Assembly (NCBI GenBank): GCA_045631885.1
Contig: JAZQVN010000027.1
Span: 1-34,021 of the forward strand
Reading direction: 5' to 3'
Length of the DNA: 34,021 nucleotides
From: CAJOLV01 sp045631885
GTDB taxonomy: Bacteria; Bacillota_I; Bacilli_A; RFN20; CAG-826
The notes beneath the pieces are model-generated. The model did not search any database. It worked only from the letters and a program-made list of their open reading frames with translations, and was not told where the DNA came from. The translations under genes and the position numbers were made by a program. Below are positions 1 through 7,671 of this stretch, piece by piece (the stretch's first letter is position 1; every line of letters starts with the position of its first letter).

Positions 1-1503
1 TATTTATATGATCAAGAAATCAAAGACACCTTTAATGAAATTAAAGAAGATATCTATTATCAATCTAGCTATATTAATCCTTTAAATATAAATAAAAAAG
101 AAGGTGTGAATATTAAAACAGGCGTCTATTCATATTCATCATTAAATGATGTTAATCAAGGATTTGATAAGAATAATTACTGTTTATATGGTAATGATTT
201 AGATAATCCAAATGGTGAAATTGAACAAAAATTATTAGTTGTGCCTGTTTATTTCACCGATAGTAGTGTTGCCCTTAACCCTGAATTAAAAGAAGATAAA
301 TTAACTTTATTAAGAAACGCTTTCTTCGGAGAAGAAAAATATACGACTTATCAATCGGTTGCGAGCTTTTATCATAAATCTTCTTATGGTCATTTAAAAC
401 TAACTGGAGAAGTTCTTCCTTGGGTGGCTTTAGACGATTCCTCTATAGAGGCAAAAGAAATCGCGGGAAAGAATTCACCAGAGAATTATTCTGATCAAGT
501 AGTTAAAAGCATTGTTGATAATTTATCTACGGAAATAATTGATAAATATTCCACAAATGTGGAAGGAATAATTGACTCTTTATATGTCGTTTATGACTAT
601 CCATATGACACGAATAAATCAAATAACGAAGAGTCTTTATTCTGGGCTTATGTCTATCACTGCAAGAAGAGCGATAAAGTATCCGCGTACGCTTGGAGTA
701 GTTTTAATTTCTTAGGAAATGATATTTTAGATACGCACATTGTTAACGCGAATACATATATTCATGAAACAGGCCATTTATTAGGACTAGGAGACTACTA
801 CAATAAAAGCGGTTATTATCAACCAACTGGCTTTATGGATATGATGGATTATAACCTTGGTGATCATTCTCCATTAAGTAAATATCTATTAGGTTGGACT
901 AGTCCAAAAGTATTAGATTTAAAAGATAATAATCAAGGAGAAATAACTCTAAAATCATTTACCGAAAGTGGAGAATTTATCCTTGTTCCAAGAAGTGATT
1001 ATAACAACACTCCATATGATAGATATTTATTGATTTCTTATTTCACTCCAACGGGGTTAAATACCTCTGCGAATGACAATAGTTATGTCTATTTTGATAG
1101 AGATGGAACTCAAAGAATATTCACCTATCCAGATCGATATGGCTTATTAGTTTACGAAGTAAATGCGAAGTTAGGATATTATCAATATAACAGTATTAGA
1201 AATCCTCATCCTTCATATTTTGTTGGTGATGAAGATAATATGAAAGCCGGAGATTATGTCATTAATTTCTTCTACGATAATGAGATAAGTTCATCAAGTG
1301 ATAAACCATTAGTTCACCTCCTTGAAAGTAGTGGAGAAAATAGCTTTGAAAAAGGTATTGGAGCATCAAATGAAACCTTATTCATGTATGGTTCAACATT
1401 TGGAGAAGAAACATTCCTCGATTTAGCAGAGGAATTCCATATCGGTTTCAAAGTGAGTAAAGTCACGACAAAAGAAGCAAAAGTTTTATTCACTAAAAAG
1501 TAA
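1..1503 (+). CDS. M6-like secreted metalloprotease, 5' end outside window
   Basis: The reading frame is open from base 1, so the gene starts upstream; a GTG at 106 is an internal codon. About 500 residues are visible. The zinc site is HETGHLLGLGDYY, with HExxH encoded at 763-777, followed by the MDMMDYNLGDHSPLSKYLLGW-like stretch typical of immune-inhibitor-A (M6) peptidases, where a short Met-Asp turn precedes a 'LGW' motif. Upstream, the segment around VASFYHKSSYGHLKL matches the 'yY...SyG.l.l.G' region of that family. These enzymes are usually exported and cut host or environmental proteins; the signal peptide would be in the missing part. The third zinc ligand is probably the Asp of GDYY. 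Gametolysin-like (M11) peptidases are a less likely alternative. The gene ends with a clear hairpin terminator. Confidence 0.8.
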   Translation, partial: YLYDQEIKDTFNEIKEDIYYQSSYINPLNINKKEGVNIKTGVYSYSSLNDVNQGFDKNNYCLYGNDLDNPNGEIEQKLLVVPVYFTDSSVALNPELKEDKLTLLRNAFFGEEKYTTYQSVASFYHKSSYGHLKLTGEVLPWVALDDSSIEAKEIAGKNSPENYSDQVVKSIVDNLSTEIIDKYSTNVEGIIDSLYVVYDYPYDTNKSNNEESLFWAYVYHCKKSDKVSAYAWSSFNFLGNDILDTHIVNANTYIHETGHLLGLGDYYNKSGYYQPTGFMDMMDYNLGDHSPLSKYLLGWTSPKVLDLKDNNQGEITLKSFTESGEFILVPRSDYNNTPYDRYLLISYFTPTGLNTSANDNSYVYFDRDGTQRIFTYPDRYGLLVYEVNAKLGYYQYNSIRNPHPSYFVGDEDNMKAGDYVINFFYDNEISSSSDKPLVHLLESSGENSFEKGIGASNETLFMYGSTFGEETFLDLAEEFHIGFKVSKVTTKEAKVLFTKK

Positions 1504-1528
1504 GTATTGTTCATATTTTTGTAGAATT

Positions 1529-1550
1529 GGACGCGTAGCGTCCTTTTTCT
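1529..1550 (+). terminator. Rho-independent terminator of the metalloprotease gene
   Basis: A 6-bp perfect stem (GGACGC / GCGTCC) with a 3-nt loop is followed directly by a T run, 25 bases after the stop codon. Confidence 0.85.
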
Positions 1551-1588
1551 TAATCATAAAATAAAAATAAAAAAATGAAGAAATTTTG

Positions 1589-1611
1589 CGACAAAATACC
1601 CATTTTTGTCG
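1589..1611. promoter_or_regulatory. Inverted repeat upstream of higBA, possible operator
   Basis: CGACAAAA and TTTTGTCG form perfect 8-base arms around a 7-base centre, ~75 bases before the higB start. HigA-type antitoxins repress their own operon by binding palindromes at the promoter, so this is a candidate operator. I could not place a convincing -35/-10 pair around it; TATATA at 1614-1619 is the nearest -10-like sequence. There is no T run on the coding side, so it is not an obvious terminator. Confidence 0.35.
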
Positions 1612-1687
1612 GATATATAGTAGAGGTATTTTTTCAAGTTTTGAGTATACCTGTTTGACATATACACGCTAAGGAGGTATATTATGT

Positions 1688-1978
1688 ATGATTTTAAGTT
1701 TTGCTGACAAAGAAACGGAAAAGGTCTTTCAAGGTGTGTTTTCTAGAAAGCTACCAATTGACATTCAAAGAAGAGCGTTAATCAAGTTAATGAGAATTAA
1801 TGGTTCAAGTTCTCTTCAAGGACTGTCAGAACACCCGTCTCATCATTTAGAGGCTTTATCTGGAAAGCGTACTGGTGAATGGAGCATTAGAATCAATGAT
1901 CAGTGGAGAATAACATTTATTCCCGTTGATGGTGGTTCAAATTATGAAAACGTTAAAATTGAGGATTATCATAAATAA
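1688..1978 (+). CDS. higB: HigB-type toxin (RelE/ParE superfamily mRNA interferase)
   Basis: A 96-residue protein of standard HigB length. It shows the family's order of motifs: an N-terminal 'SFADKETEKVF' segment, 'RKLPIDIQRRALIKL', then 'LEALSGKRTGEWSIRINDQWRI' leading to a final 'V.IEDYHK'. HigB toxins cleave mRNA on the ribosome and are neutralised by HigA, encoded just downstream. A strong AAGGAGG site at 1671-1677 precedes two ATGs; the ATG at 1684 opens a frame of only seven codons, so 1688 is the real start. The gap to higA is 12 bases, so the two are one operon in the toxin-first order usual for HigBA. Confidence 0.9.
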   Translation: MILSFADKETEKVFQGVFSRKLPIDIQRRALIKLMRINGSSSLQGLSEHPSHHLEALSGKRTGEWSIRINDQWRITFIPVDGGSNYENVKIEDYHK

Positions 1979-1990
1979 GGAGGAACTCAC

Positions 1991-2353
1991 ATGGATAGAA
2001 TACCAATACCAACAATAGGTGAATTTTTATATGAGGAATTTATGAAACCTTACCATCTCTCCGCATATAAATTAGCTAAATTAATCAATGTCCCTGTTTC
2101 TAGAATTCAAGATATTTTACATGACCGTAGAAAGATGTCCATTGATACATCAATGAGATTAGGTAGATTATTTGGGCAAAATGATTTGTTCTTTTTTCGC
2201 ATTCAATTAGATATAGATTATCGTAAAGCAAAAGCGGAAATGGAAGATGAATTAGAAAGAATACAAGCTTTGTCGGTGCAAGATGAGGAGTATTTAAAAA
2301 CAAAAGAAAAAATACAAGCTGATTTGGCAAAAATTCAACCTTATGATCCATAG
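1991..2353 (+). CDS. higA: HigA-type antitoxin, XRE helix-turn-helix
   Basis: A 120-residue protein starting with 'PTIGEFLYEEFMKPYHLSAYKLAKLINVP' style sequence: a HigA-type XRE domain in which 'SAYKLAKLINVPVSRIQDILHDRR' (about residues 24-47) is the helix-turn-helix, followed by 'DTSMRLGRLFG'. The C-terminal third (residues ~75-115) is charged and helical and probably contacts the toxin. It should neutralise HigB and repress the operon, perhaps at the inverted repeat at 1589-1611. An AAGGAGG site (1978-1984) overlaps the end of higB. The stop codon is TAG. Confidence 0.9.
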   Translation: MDRIPIPTIGEFLYEEFMKPYHLSAYKLAKLINVPVSRIQDILHDRRKMSIDTSMRLGRLFGQNDLFFFRIQLDIDYRKAKAEMEDELERIQALSVQDEEYLKTKEKIQADLAKIQPYDP

Positions 2354-2359
2354 AGATTT

Positions 2360-2389
2360 CGCCCACATATCCGGGCGTTTCTTTTTATT
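2360..2389 (+). terminator. Terminator of higBA
   Basis: CGCCC and GGGCG form a 5-bp GC-rich stem with an 8-nt loop, followed by TTTCTTTTTATT. It lies 7 bases after the higA stop and separates the pair from the str operon. Confidence 0.75.
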
Positions 2390-2411
2390 CGAAAAAAAGA
2401 TAAAAAAGTGC

Positions 2412-2441
2412 TTGCAAAATATTTTAATATTCACGTAATAT
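2412..2441 (+). promoter_or_regulatory. Promoter of the rpsL-rpsG-fusA operon
   Basis: TTGCAA (2412-2417) and TAATAT (2436-2441) are separated by 18 bases and fit a sigma-A promoter. The start point would be near 2448, giving a leader of about 100 bases before rpsL. Confidence 0.7.
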
Positions 2442-2458
2442 ATATGAGCGTGCTAATA

Positions 2459-2515
2459 GACCGTTTCAGGTCCATTTTTAATGAATAGGACTTGATACAC
2501 CCGGTTCTGTGGCAC
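2459..2515 (+). promoter_or_regulatory. Structured-looking rpsL mRNA leader
   Basis: The leader holds a small stem (GACC 2459-2462 / GGTC 2469-2472) followed by a short T run, then a G+C-richer stretch around CACCCGGTTCTGTGG and an odd palindrome TGTGGCACA. The str operon of many bacteria is autoregulated by S7 on its own mRNA, so a regulatory role is possible, but the stem is short and I cannot match it to a defined RNA family. Confidence 0.25.
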
Positions 2516-2546
2516 ATGAAGTAGTTAAAGTAAAGGAGCAAAATAT

Positions 2547-2966
2547 ATGCCAACAATTAACCAATTAGTTCGTTCTGGCCGTCAAAACAAGACATGGAAA
2601 TCCAAAGCTCCAGCCCTCGGTAGCAGATTCAACTCTTTAAAGAAGAAAGAAACTCACCAAGCCGCTAGCCAAAAACGTGGTGTTTGCACCCGTGTTGGTA
2701 CCATGACTCCTAAGAAACCTAACTCCGCGTTAAGAAAATACGCCCGTGTTAGATTATCTAACGGATATGAAGTCACCGCTTATATCGGTGGTGAAGGTCA
2801 CAACTTACAAGAACACAGCACCGTCATGATTCGTGGTGGCCGTGTTAAAGATTTACCAGGTGTTAGATACCACATCGTTCGTGGAACACTTGACTGTGCC
2901 GGTATTGAAAAGAGAAGACAAGGTCGTTCTTTATACGGTACAAAGAAACCAAAAGGAAATGAATAA
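2547..2966 (+). CDS. rpsL: 30S ribosomal protein S12
   Basis: A 139-residue protein with the S12 hallmark TPKKPNSALRK and the 'GEGHNLQEHS...RGGRVKDLPGVRYH' block. S12 lies at the decoding centre of the small subunit and takes part in tRNA selection. The start MPTINQLVR is the family start, with AAAGGAG about 9 bases before it. Lysine is present at the position mutated in classic streptomycin resistance (the KKP of TPKKP), so the wild-type residue is kept. First gene of the str operon, 17 bases before rpsG. Confidence 0.98.
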   Translation: MPTINQLVRSGRQNKTWKSKAPALGSRFNSLKKKETHQAASQKRGVCTRVGTMTPKKPNSALRKYARVRLSNGYEVTAYIGGEGHNLQEHSTVMIRGGRVKDLPGVRYHIVRGTLDCAGIEKRRQGRSLYGTKKPKGNE

Positions 2967-2983
2967 GGAGGGAGGAAATCATT

Positions 2984-3451
2984 ATGCGTAAAGGAAATCC
3001 TGTTAAACGTGATGTGTTACCAGATCCAATTTACAATTCAAAATTAGTAACACGTTTAATCAATAAGATTATGCTTGATGGTAAAAAGGGAACCGCTCAA
3101 AACATTCTCTATTCCGCCTTCAAGAAAATCGAAGCAAAAACTGGAAAACCAGCCATGGATGTCTTCGCAACTGCGTTAAACAACATCATGCCTGAAGTTG
3201 AACTTAAGATGAAGAGAATGGGTGGTGCAAACTACCAAGTTCCAACTGAAGTTTCTCCAGAAAGAAAAGTTACCTTAGGCTTAAGATGGTTAGTTAACTA
3301 TTCTCGCTTAAGAAACGAAAAGACCATGGAAGATCGTCTCGCTAACGAAATTATCGATGCCGCTAACGGTGTTGGCGCTTCCGTTAAGAAGAGAGAAGAT
3401 ACCCACAAGATGGCCGAAGCTAACAAAGCTTACTCACATTATCGCTGGTAG
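2984..3451 (+). CDS. rpsG: 30S ribosomal protein S7
   Basis: A 155-residue protein of normal S7 length, starting MRKGNPVKRDVLPDP and containing the 'LVTRLINKIMLDGKKGTAQ' and 'QVPTEV.PERK..LGLRWL' blocks. S7 binds 16S rRNA, nucleates assembly of the head of the 30S subunit, and in other bacteria regulates the str operon by binding its mRNA. A long GGAGGGAGG site precedes the start. The gene ends with two TAG codons in a row, a tandem stop. Confidence 0.98.
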   Translation: MRKGNPVKRDVLPDPIYNSKLVTRLINKIMLDGKKGTAQNILYSAFKKIEAKTGKPAMDVFATALNNIMPEVELKMKRMGGANYQVPTEVSPERKVTLGLRWLVNYSRLRNEKTMEDRLANEIIDAANGVGASVKKREDTHKMAEANKAYSHYRW

Positions 3452-3469
3452 TAGTGGAGGTGCAAAGAT

Positions 3470-5554
3470 ATGGCAAATCGTGAATTTGACTTAGCCCATA
3501 CCCGTAACATCGGTATCATGGCCCATATTGACGCTGGAAAAACTACGACTACTGAAAGAATTCTTTATTTCACAGGCAAAATCCACAAAATTGGCGAAAC
3601 CCATGAGGGTAGCGCGACAATGGACTGGATGGCCCAAGAACAAGAAAGAGGTATTACCATTACCTCCGCTGCCACCACAGCAATGTGGAAAGGCAACAGA
3701 ATTAACATCATTGATACTCCTGGGCACGTCGACTTCACCGTTGAAGTTGAACGTTCACTCAGAGTCCTTGATGGCGCGGTTACTGTCTTAGATGGCAAAA
3801 ACGGCGTCGAACCTCAAACAGAAACTGTTTGGAGACAAGGTAGTAAATATGGTGTTCCAAGAATCGTCTTTGTTAATAAGTTAGACGCCATCGGTGCTGA
3901 CTTCGAGATGTGTGTCAGATCACTTCATGAAAGATTAGGCGCGAATGCCGCCGCGGTCCAATATCCAATCGGTATTGAATCATCCTTAAGAGGATGTGTC
4001 GATATCATTGAACAAAAGGCCTATGTGTATTCCTCTGATGTTCATGATGATCCACAAGAAATCGAAATCCCAGCCGATTTAAAAGAGAAGACACAAGAAT
4101 TAAGAAGCAAATTATTCGAAGTATTATCCAACTTCGATGAAGAAATCTTAATGACTGTCTTAGAAGGTGAAGAACCATCTGTTGAAAAGACTAAAGAAGT
4201 CATTCGTAAAGCCGTTTTAACTGGTGAATTCCACCCTGTCTTCTGCGGTTCTGCTTATAAGAACAAGAATATTCAGATGTTACTTGATGGCGTGGTAGAT
4301 TATTTACCAAGTCCATTAGACATCCCACCTGCTAAAGGAGAAGATTCCAAAGGTAACGCAATCGAATGCAAAGCCGATGAAGACGCTCCATTAGCGGCAT
4401 TAGCCTTCAAAATCGCTACTGACCCATTCATTGGTCGATTAGCTTATGTCCGTGTCTATAGTGGTGTATTAAAATCTGGTAGTTACGTCCTTAACTCCAC
4501 AAAAGGCGTTAAAGAAAGAATTGCTAGAGTCGTGTTAATGCACTCCAATCACCGTCAAGAAGTTGAAGAACTCCACGCTGGTGATATCGGCGCGGTTGTC
4601 GGTTTAAAAGGAACGATTACTGGTGACACTCTCTGCGATGAGAAACACGAAATCATTCTTGAAAGAATGGAATTCCCGGATCCAGTTATCGAAGAAGCTG
4701 TTGAACCAAAGACAAAAGCTGATCAAGAAAAGATGAATATCGCCTTAGCGAAACTCGCTGAAGAAGATCCAACATTCAGAGTGAGAACTAACCCAGATAC
4801 CGGTCAAACATTAATCGCCGGTGTCGGTGAATTACACTTAGACATCATCGTCGATCGTATGAGAAGAGAATTCAATGTCCAAGTGAACGTTGGTGCCCCA
4901 CAAGTTGAATATAAGGAAACAATTAAAACTTCAGCGGACTGCGAAGGTAAATACATCAAACAATCCGGTGGTAGAGGCCAATATGGTCATGTCTGGATTA
5001 AGTTTGAACCAAACCCAGGAAAAGGCTTTGAGTTCGTCGACGCTGTCGTTGGTGGAACTGTTCCTAGAGAATATATCAAACCAACATGTGACGGCTTAGT
5101 TGACGCCTTAAAGAGAGGCTTAGTTGCTGGATTTGAAGCGGTGGATGTCAAAGCGACATTATTCGATGGTAGTTCTCATGAAGTCGACTCCAGCGAAGCT
5201 GCTTACAAGATTGCTGCTTCATTAGCCCTAAAAGAAGCGGCCAAGAAATGTCAGCCAGTAATCCTTGAACCAATCATGAAAATCGAAGTGACAGTCCCAG
5301 AACAATATTATGGTGATGTCCTCGGCGATATCTCTCGTAGAAGAGGTCAAATGACTGGTGAATCACAAAGAGCAAACGCCAAGATTATTGAAGCGGAAGT
5401 CCCATTATCTGAAATGTTCGGATATGTGACTGACTTACGTTCTATGACCCAAGGTCGTGGTAACTACGTCATGCAATTTGATCACTATGGCGAATGCCCA
5501 AAATTCATCCAAGATGAAATTATTAAAAAGTCCGGAGGGCTCATCGGACACTAA
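3470..5554 (+). CDS. fusA: Elongation factor G
   Basis: A 694-residue GTPase of full EF-G length. The P-loop is AHIDAGKTT (about residues 18-26), followed by RGITITSAA (switch region), DTPGHVDF (G3) and NKLDAIGAD (G4). Domains II to V follow, with the usual end in domain V (YVTDLRSMTQGRG). EF-G drives translocation of tRNA and mRNA through the ribosome and helps ribosome recycling. It lies 18 bases after rpsG with a TGGAGGTG ribosome site, in the standard str order. Confidence 0.98.
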   Translation: MANREFDLAHTRNIGIMAHIDAGKTTTTERILYFTGKIHKIGETHEGSATMDWMAQEQERGITITSAATTAMWKGNRINIIDTPGHVDFTVEVERSLRVLDGAVTVLDGKNGVEPQTETVWRQGSKYGVPRIVFVNKLDAIGADFEMCVRSLHERLGANAAAVQYPIGIESSLRGCVDIIEQKAYVYSSDVHDDPQEIEIPADLKEKTQELRSKLFEVLSNFDEEILMTVLEGEEPSVEKTKEVIRKAVLTGEFHPVFCGSAYKNKNIQMLLDGVVDYLPSPLDIPPAKGEDSKGNAIECKADEDAPLAALAFKIATDPFIGRLAYVRVYSGVLKSGSYVLNSTKGVKERIARVVLMHSNHRQEVEELHAGDIGAVVGLKGTITGDTLCDEKHEIILERMEFPDPVIEEAVEPKTKADQEKMNIALAKLAEEDPTFRVRTNPDTGQTLIAGVGELHLDIIVDRMRREFNVQVNVGAPQVEYKETIKTSADCEGKYIKQSGGRGQYGHVWIKFEPNPGKGFEFVDAVVGGTVPREYIKPTCDGLVDALKRGLVAGFEAVDVKATLFDGSSHEVDSSEAAYKIAASLALKEAAKKCQPVILEPIMKIEVTVPEQYYGDVLGDISRRRGQMTGESQRANAKIIEAEVPLSEMFGYVTDLRSMTQGRGNYVMQFDHYGECPKFIQDEIIKKSGGLIGH

Positions 5555-5581
5555 TAAGTTGCATAATACGATAAATTCGTA

Positions 5582-5610
5582 TTGCACATAAAATTCAAAT
5601 GCTATATTAT
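5582..5610 (+). promoter_or_regulatory. Promoter of tuf
   Basis: TTGCAC (5582-5587), a 17-base spacer and TATTAT (5605-5610) lie in the 103-base gap between fusA and tuf. A hairpin, AATACG (5565-5570) with CGTATT (5578-5583), runs into the -35 box; it lacks a T run, so read-through from fusA is also likely. TTGCA occurs three times in this gap. Confidence 0.6.
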
Positions 5611-5657
5611 GAATTCGTTGCAATCTAAATAAACGAAAGAAAGGAGATTTCAATACT

Positions 5658-6842
5658 ATGGCAAAAGAAAAATTTGACAGAAGTTTGGAACACGTTAACA
5701 TCGGTACAATCGGTCACGTCGACCACGGCAAAACCACATTAACCGCAGCCATCACATCTGTCCTCGCGAAGAAAGGTGGAGCTGTCGCTACAAGTTATGC
5801 TCAAATCGACTCCGCACCAGAAGAAAAGGCTCGTGGTATCACAATTAACACAGCCCACATCGAGTACAAAACCGCAACAAGACACTATGCACACGTTGAC
5901 TGCCCAGGGCACGCTGACTATGTTAAAAACATGATTACAGGTGCTGCTCAAATGGACGGCGCTATCTTAGTCGTTGCAGGTACAGACGGCGTTATGCCAC
6001 AAACACGTGAACACATCTTACTTGCTCGTCAAGTTGGTGTTCCATATGTTGTTGTCTTTATCAATAAGACTGACTTAGTCGATGACCCAGAATTATTAGA
6101 CTTAGTCGAAATGGACGTTCGTGACTTATTAAGCTCCTACGGATTCCCAGGTGATGATGTCCCAGTTATCCGTGGTTCTGCTAGAAAAGCCCTTGATGGC
6201 GATCCAGAAGAAGAAAAACACGTTTTAGAATTAATGGATGCTTGTGATACCTATATCCCAGCTCCAGCACGTGAAACAGACAAACCATTCTTATTAGCGA
6301 TCGAAGACGTTATGACAATTTCCGGTCGTGGTACAGTTGTTACCGGCCGTGTCGAACGTGGTACTGCTAAATTAGGTGATGCTGTTGAAATCGTCGGTAT
6401 CCGTGAAACTCAATCCTCTGTTATTACAGGCCTTGAATCCTTCCGTAAAACATGTGATTTCGTCCAAGCTGGCGATAACGTTGGTGTCCTTTTAAGAGGT
6501 ATCAACCGTGATCAAGTCCAACGTGGTCAAGTCCTTGCGAAACCAGGTTCCGTCACACCACACAGCAAATTCAAAGCACAAGTTTACGTTTTAAGTAAAG
6601 AAGAAGGTGGCCGTCACACAGGCTTCTTAAGCAACTACCGTCCACAATTCTACTTCCGTACAACAGACGTCACAGGTGTCATTACACTTCCTGCTGGTGT
6701 TGATATGGTTATGCCAGGTGATAACGTCGAATTATCCGTCGAATTAATTCACCCAATCGCTATGGAAAAAGGTACAAAATTCTCCATCCGTGAAGGTGGT
6801 AGAACAGTTGGTGCCGGTACCGTTGGCGACATCATTAAATAA
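5658..6842 (+). CDS. tuf: Elongation factor Tu
   Basis: A 394-residue protein of standard length. It carries GHVDHGKTT (P-loop), RGITINTAHIEY (switch I), DCPGHADY (G3) and NKTDLVDD (G4), then two beta-barrel domains ending in the typical 'REGGRTVGAGTVG'. EF-Tu brings aminoacyl-tRNA to the ribosome as a GTP complex. AAAGGAG lies about 12 bases before the ATG. Codon use is strongly biased (ACA, CCA, GTC, CGT), as expected for a very abundant protein. A strong terminator follows. Confidence 0.98.
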   Translation: MAKEKFDRSLEHVNIGTIGHVDHGKTTLTAAITSVLAKKGGAVATSYAQIDSAPEEKARGITINTAHIEYKTATRHYAHVDCPGHADYVKNMITGAAQMDGAILVVAGTDGVMPQTREHILLARQVGVPYVVVFINKTDLVDDPELLDLVEMDVRDLLSSYGFPGDDVPVIRGSARKALDGDPEEEKHVLELMDACDTYIPAPARETDKPFLLAIEDVMTISGRGTVVTGRVERGTAKLGDAVEIVGIRETQSSVITGLESFRKTCDFVQAGDNVGVLLRGINRDQVQRGQVLAKPGSVTPHSKFKAQVYVLSKEEGGRHTGFLSNYRPQFYFRTTDVTGVITLPAGVDMVMPGDNVELSVELIHPIAMEKGTKFSIREGGRTVGAGTVGDIIK

Positions 6843-6867
6843 TTAACTTATTATTTATGAATAAATA

Positions 6868-6896
6868 ATCCCATCCAAATCGGATGGGATTTTTAT
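6868..6896 (+). terminator. Terminator of tuf
   Basis: A 9-bp perfect stem (ATCCCATCC / GGATGGGAT) with a 5-nt loop is followed by TTTTAT. It sits between tuf and the convergent toxin gene. Confidence 0.9.
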
Positions 6897-6912
6897 GTTG
6901 ATTCTTAATTAA

Positions 6913-7359
6913 TTAGTTTAATTGAAATAAAAGAAGAAGCTGTTCAGGAGTCAACGCAGTCGTCTTGCTATTTTCAAAATCTTTAATATTATTTGTAACT
7001 ATATATGGAATCATGTTTATTTTAGCAACTTCATCAATAACAGCGTCTTCAAAGTCTGACATTTTTGTATTAATTGTAGCTAACAAATCTCCGCTTAATA
7101 ATGGCAAAACTTCAAATGTTTCAATAATGGTTTTTATAAATTCTCTTCGTCTCTGTTCGCTGTTGACATATCTTCCTAATATATAGTAAATATCAGTAAT
7201 TTGTTTATTACAAATACATCCTGTTAATTGGCCTGAAATAATATATCGCATGAAATCAACAGAGGACTGATAATTTAAATCTCTTCTTGTGAGTGCGTCA
7301 ATTATAACATTAGTATCAACAAATATTTTGGGATATTTATTCTCTGTCGATGTCATCAT
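6913..7359 (-). CDS. PIN-domain toxin (VapC-like ribonuclease)
   Basis: A PIN-domain protein of 148 residues. The first acidic motif is FVDTNVIID near the N-terminus; 'NKQITDIYYIL' holds the second acidic residue (Asp where Glu is usual); 'DFEDAVIDEVA' and 'IVTNNIKDF' carry the third and fourth. PIN toxins are Mg2+-dependent RNases that cut tRNA or rRNA. The frame extends upstream to 7389, but AAGGGAGG at 7369-7376 (read on the minus strand) places the start at 7359, nine bases on; the upstream codons would lie before that site. The gene overlaps the end of the antitoxin by 23 bases, so the two are co-translated. Confidence 0.85.
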   Translation of the reverse strand: MMTSTENKYPKIFVDTNVIIDALTRRDLNYQSSVDFMRYIISGQLTGCICNKQITDIYYILGRYVNSEQRRREFIKTIIETFEVLPLLSGDLLATINTKMSDFEDAVIDEVAKINMIPYIVTNNIKDFENSKTTALTPEQLLLLFQLN

Positions 7360-7543
7360 CGTAATATGCCTCCCTTGGCAAAGATCCAAACATTTTTTCC
7401 CATTGTTGCATCAATTTTACCCTTTGTGGAGTTATGTAAAAAACAACCTTTCCTCTATGAGTTACTTCAATTTCTTCTTCTTGTCCTAATTTAATATATT
7501 TACCAAAGTTTTCTTTAAACTCTGTTGCGGTAATAGTGCACAT
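7337..7543 (-). CDS. Phd/YefM-type antitoxin
   Basis: A 68-residue protein beginning MCTITATEFKENFGKYI, the usual 'i.atefk.nf..yl' start of Phd/YefM antitoxins, followed by 'VTHRGKVVFYITP', the 'I...G.....l.p' strand of the DNA-binding half. The acidic tail (YYDDDIDRE) is probably the toxin-binding end. It precedes and overlaps the PIN toxin gene; pairing of a Phd-like antitoxin with a PIN toxin is common. AAAGGAG sits about 8 bases before the start, and a good promoter lies just upstream. It probably represses that promoter. Confidence 0.85.
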   Translation of the reverse strand: MCTITATEFKENFGKYIKLGQEEEIEVTHRGKVVFYITPQRVKLMQQWEKMFGSLPREAYYDDDIDRE

Positions 7544-7573
7544 ATATCTTCTCCTTTCGAATGTTTCATATAT

Positions 7574-7602
7574 ATATTATCGCACGATTGCTTTCATATC
7601 AA
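7574..7602 (-). promoter_or_regulatory. Promoter of the Phd/PIN pair
   Basis: On the minus strand TTGATA (7597-7602), a 17-base spacer and TAATAT (7574-7579) form a near-consensus promoter 30 bases before the antitoxin start. Confidence 0.7.
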
Positions 7603-7630
7603 GTGAACAATAATATAATATCTCCTGACA

Positions 7631-7660
7631 TTGTTGAATTAAAAAGTTAATACATATAAA
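7631..7660 (+). promoter_or_regulatory. Promoter of the RDD/YwaF membrane-protein operon
   Basis: TTGTTG (7631-7636), an 18-base spacer and TATAAA (7655-7660). Transcription would begin around 7667, only about five bases before the ATG at 7672, and no Shine-Dalgarno site is present, so the transcript may be leaderless. Confidence 0.5.
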
Positions 7661-7671
7661 ATACATTTAGA

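Noticed and set aside
104..1503. GTG at 106 as true start of the metalloprotease
   Set aside because: The frame stays open to base 1 with a plausible protein sequence, and no ribosome site precedes the GTG.
1684..1707. ATG at 1684 opening a seven-codon frame just before higB
   Set aside because: Too short to be supported; the ATG at 1688 opens the HigB frame behind the same ribosome site.
3491..3798. Open frames on both strands inside fusA
   Set aside because: They overlap a certain EF-G gene and come from its biased codon use; no ribosome site or family likeness.
7360..7389. Longer start of the PIN toxin at 7389
   Set aside because: The strong AAGGGAGG lies inside this stretch and points to the start at 7359.
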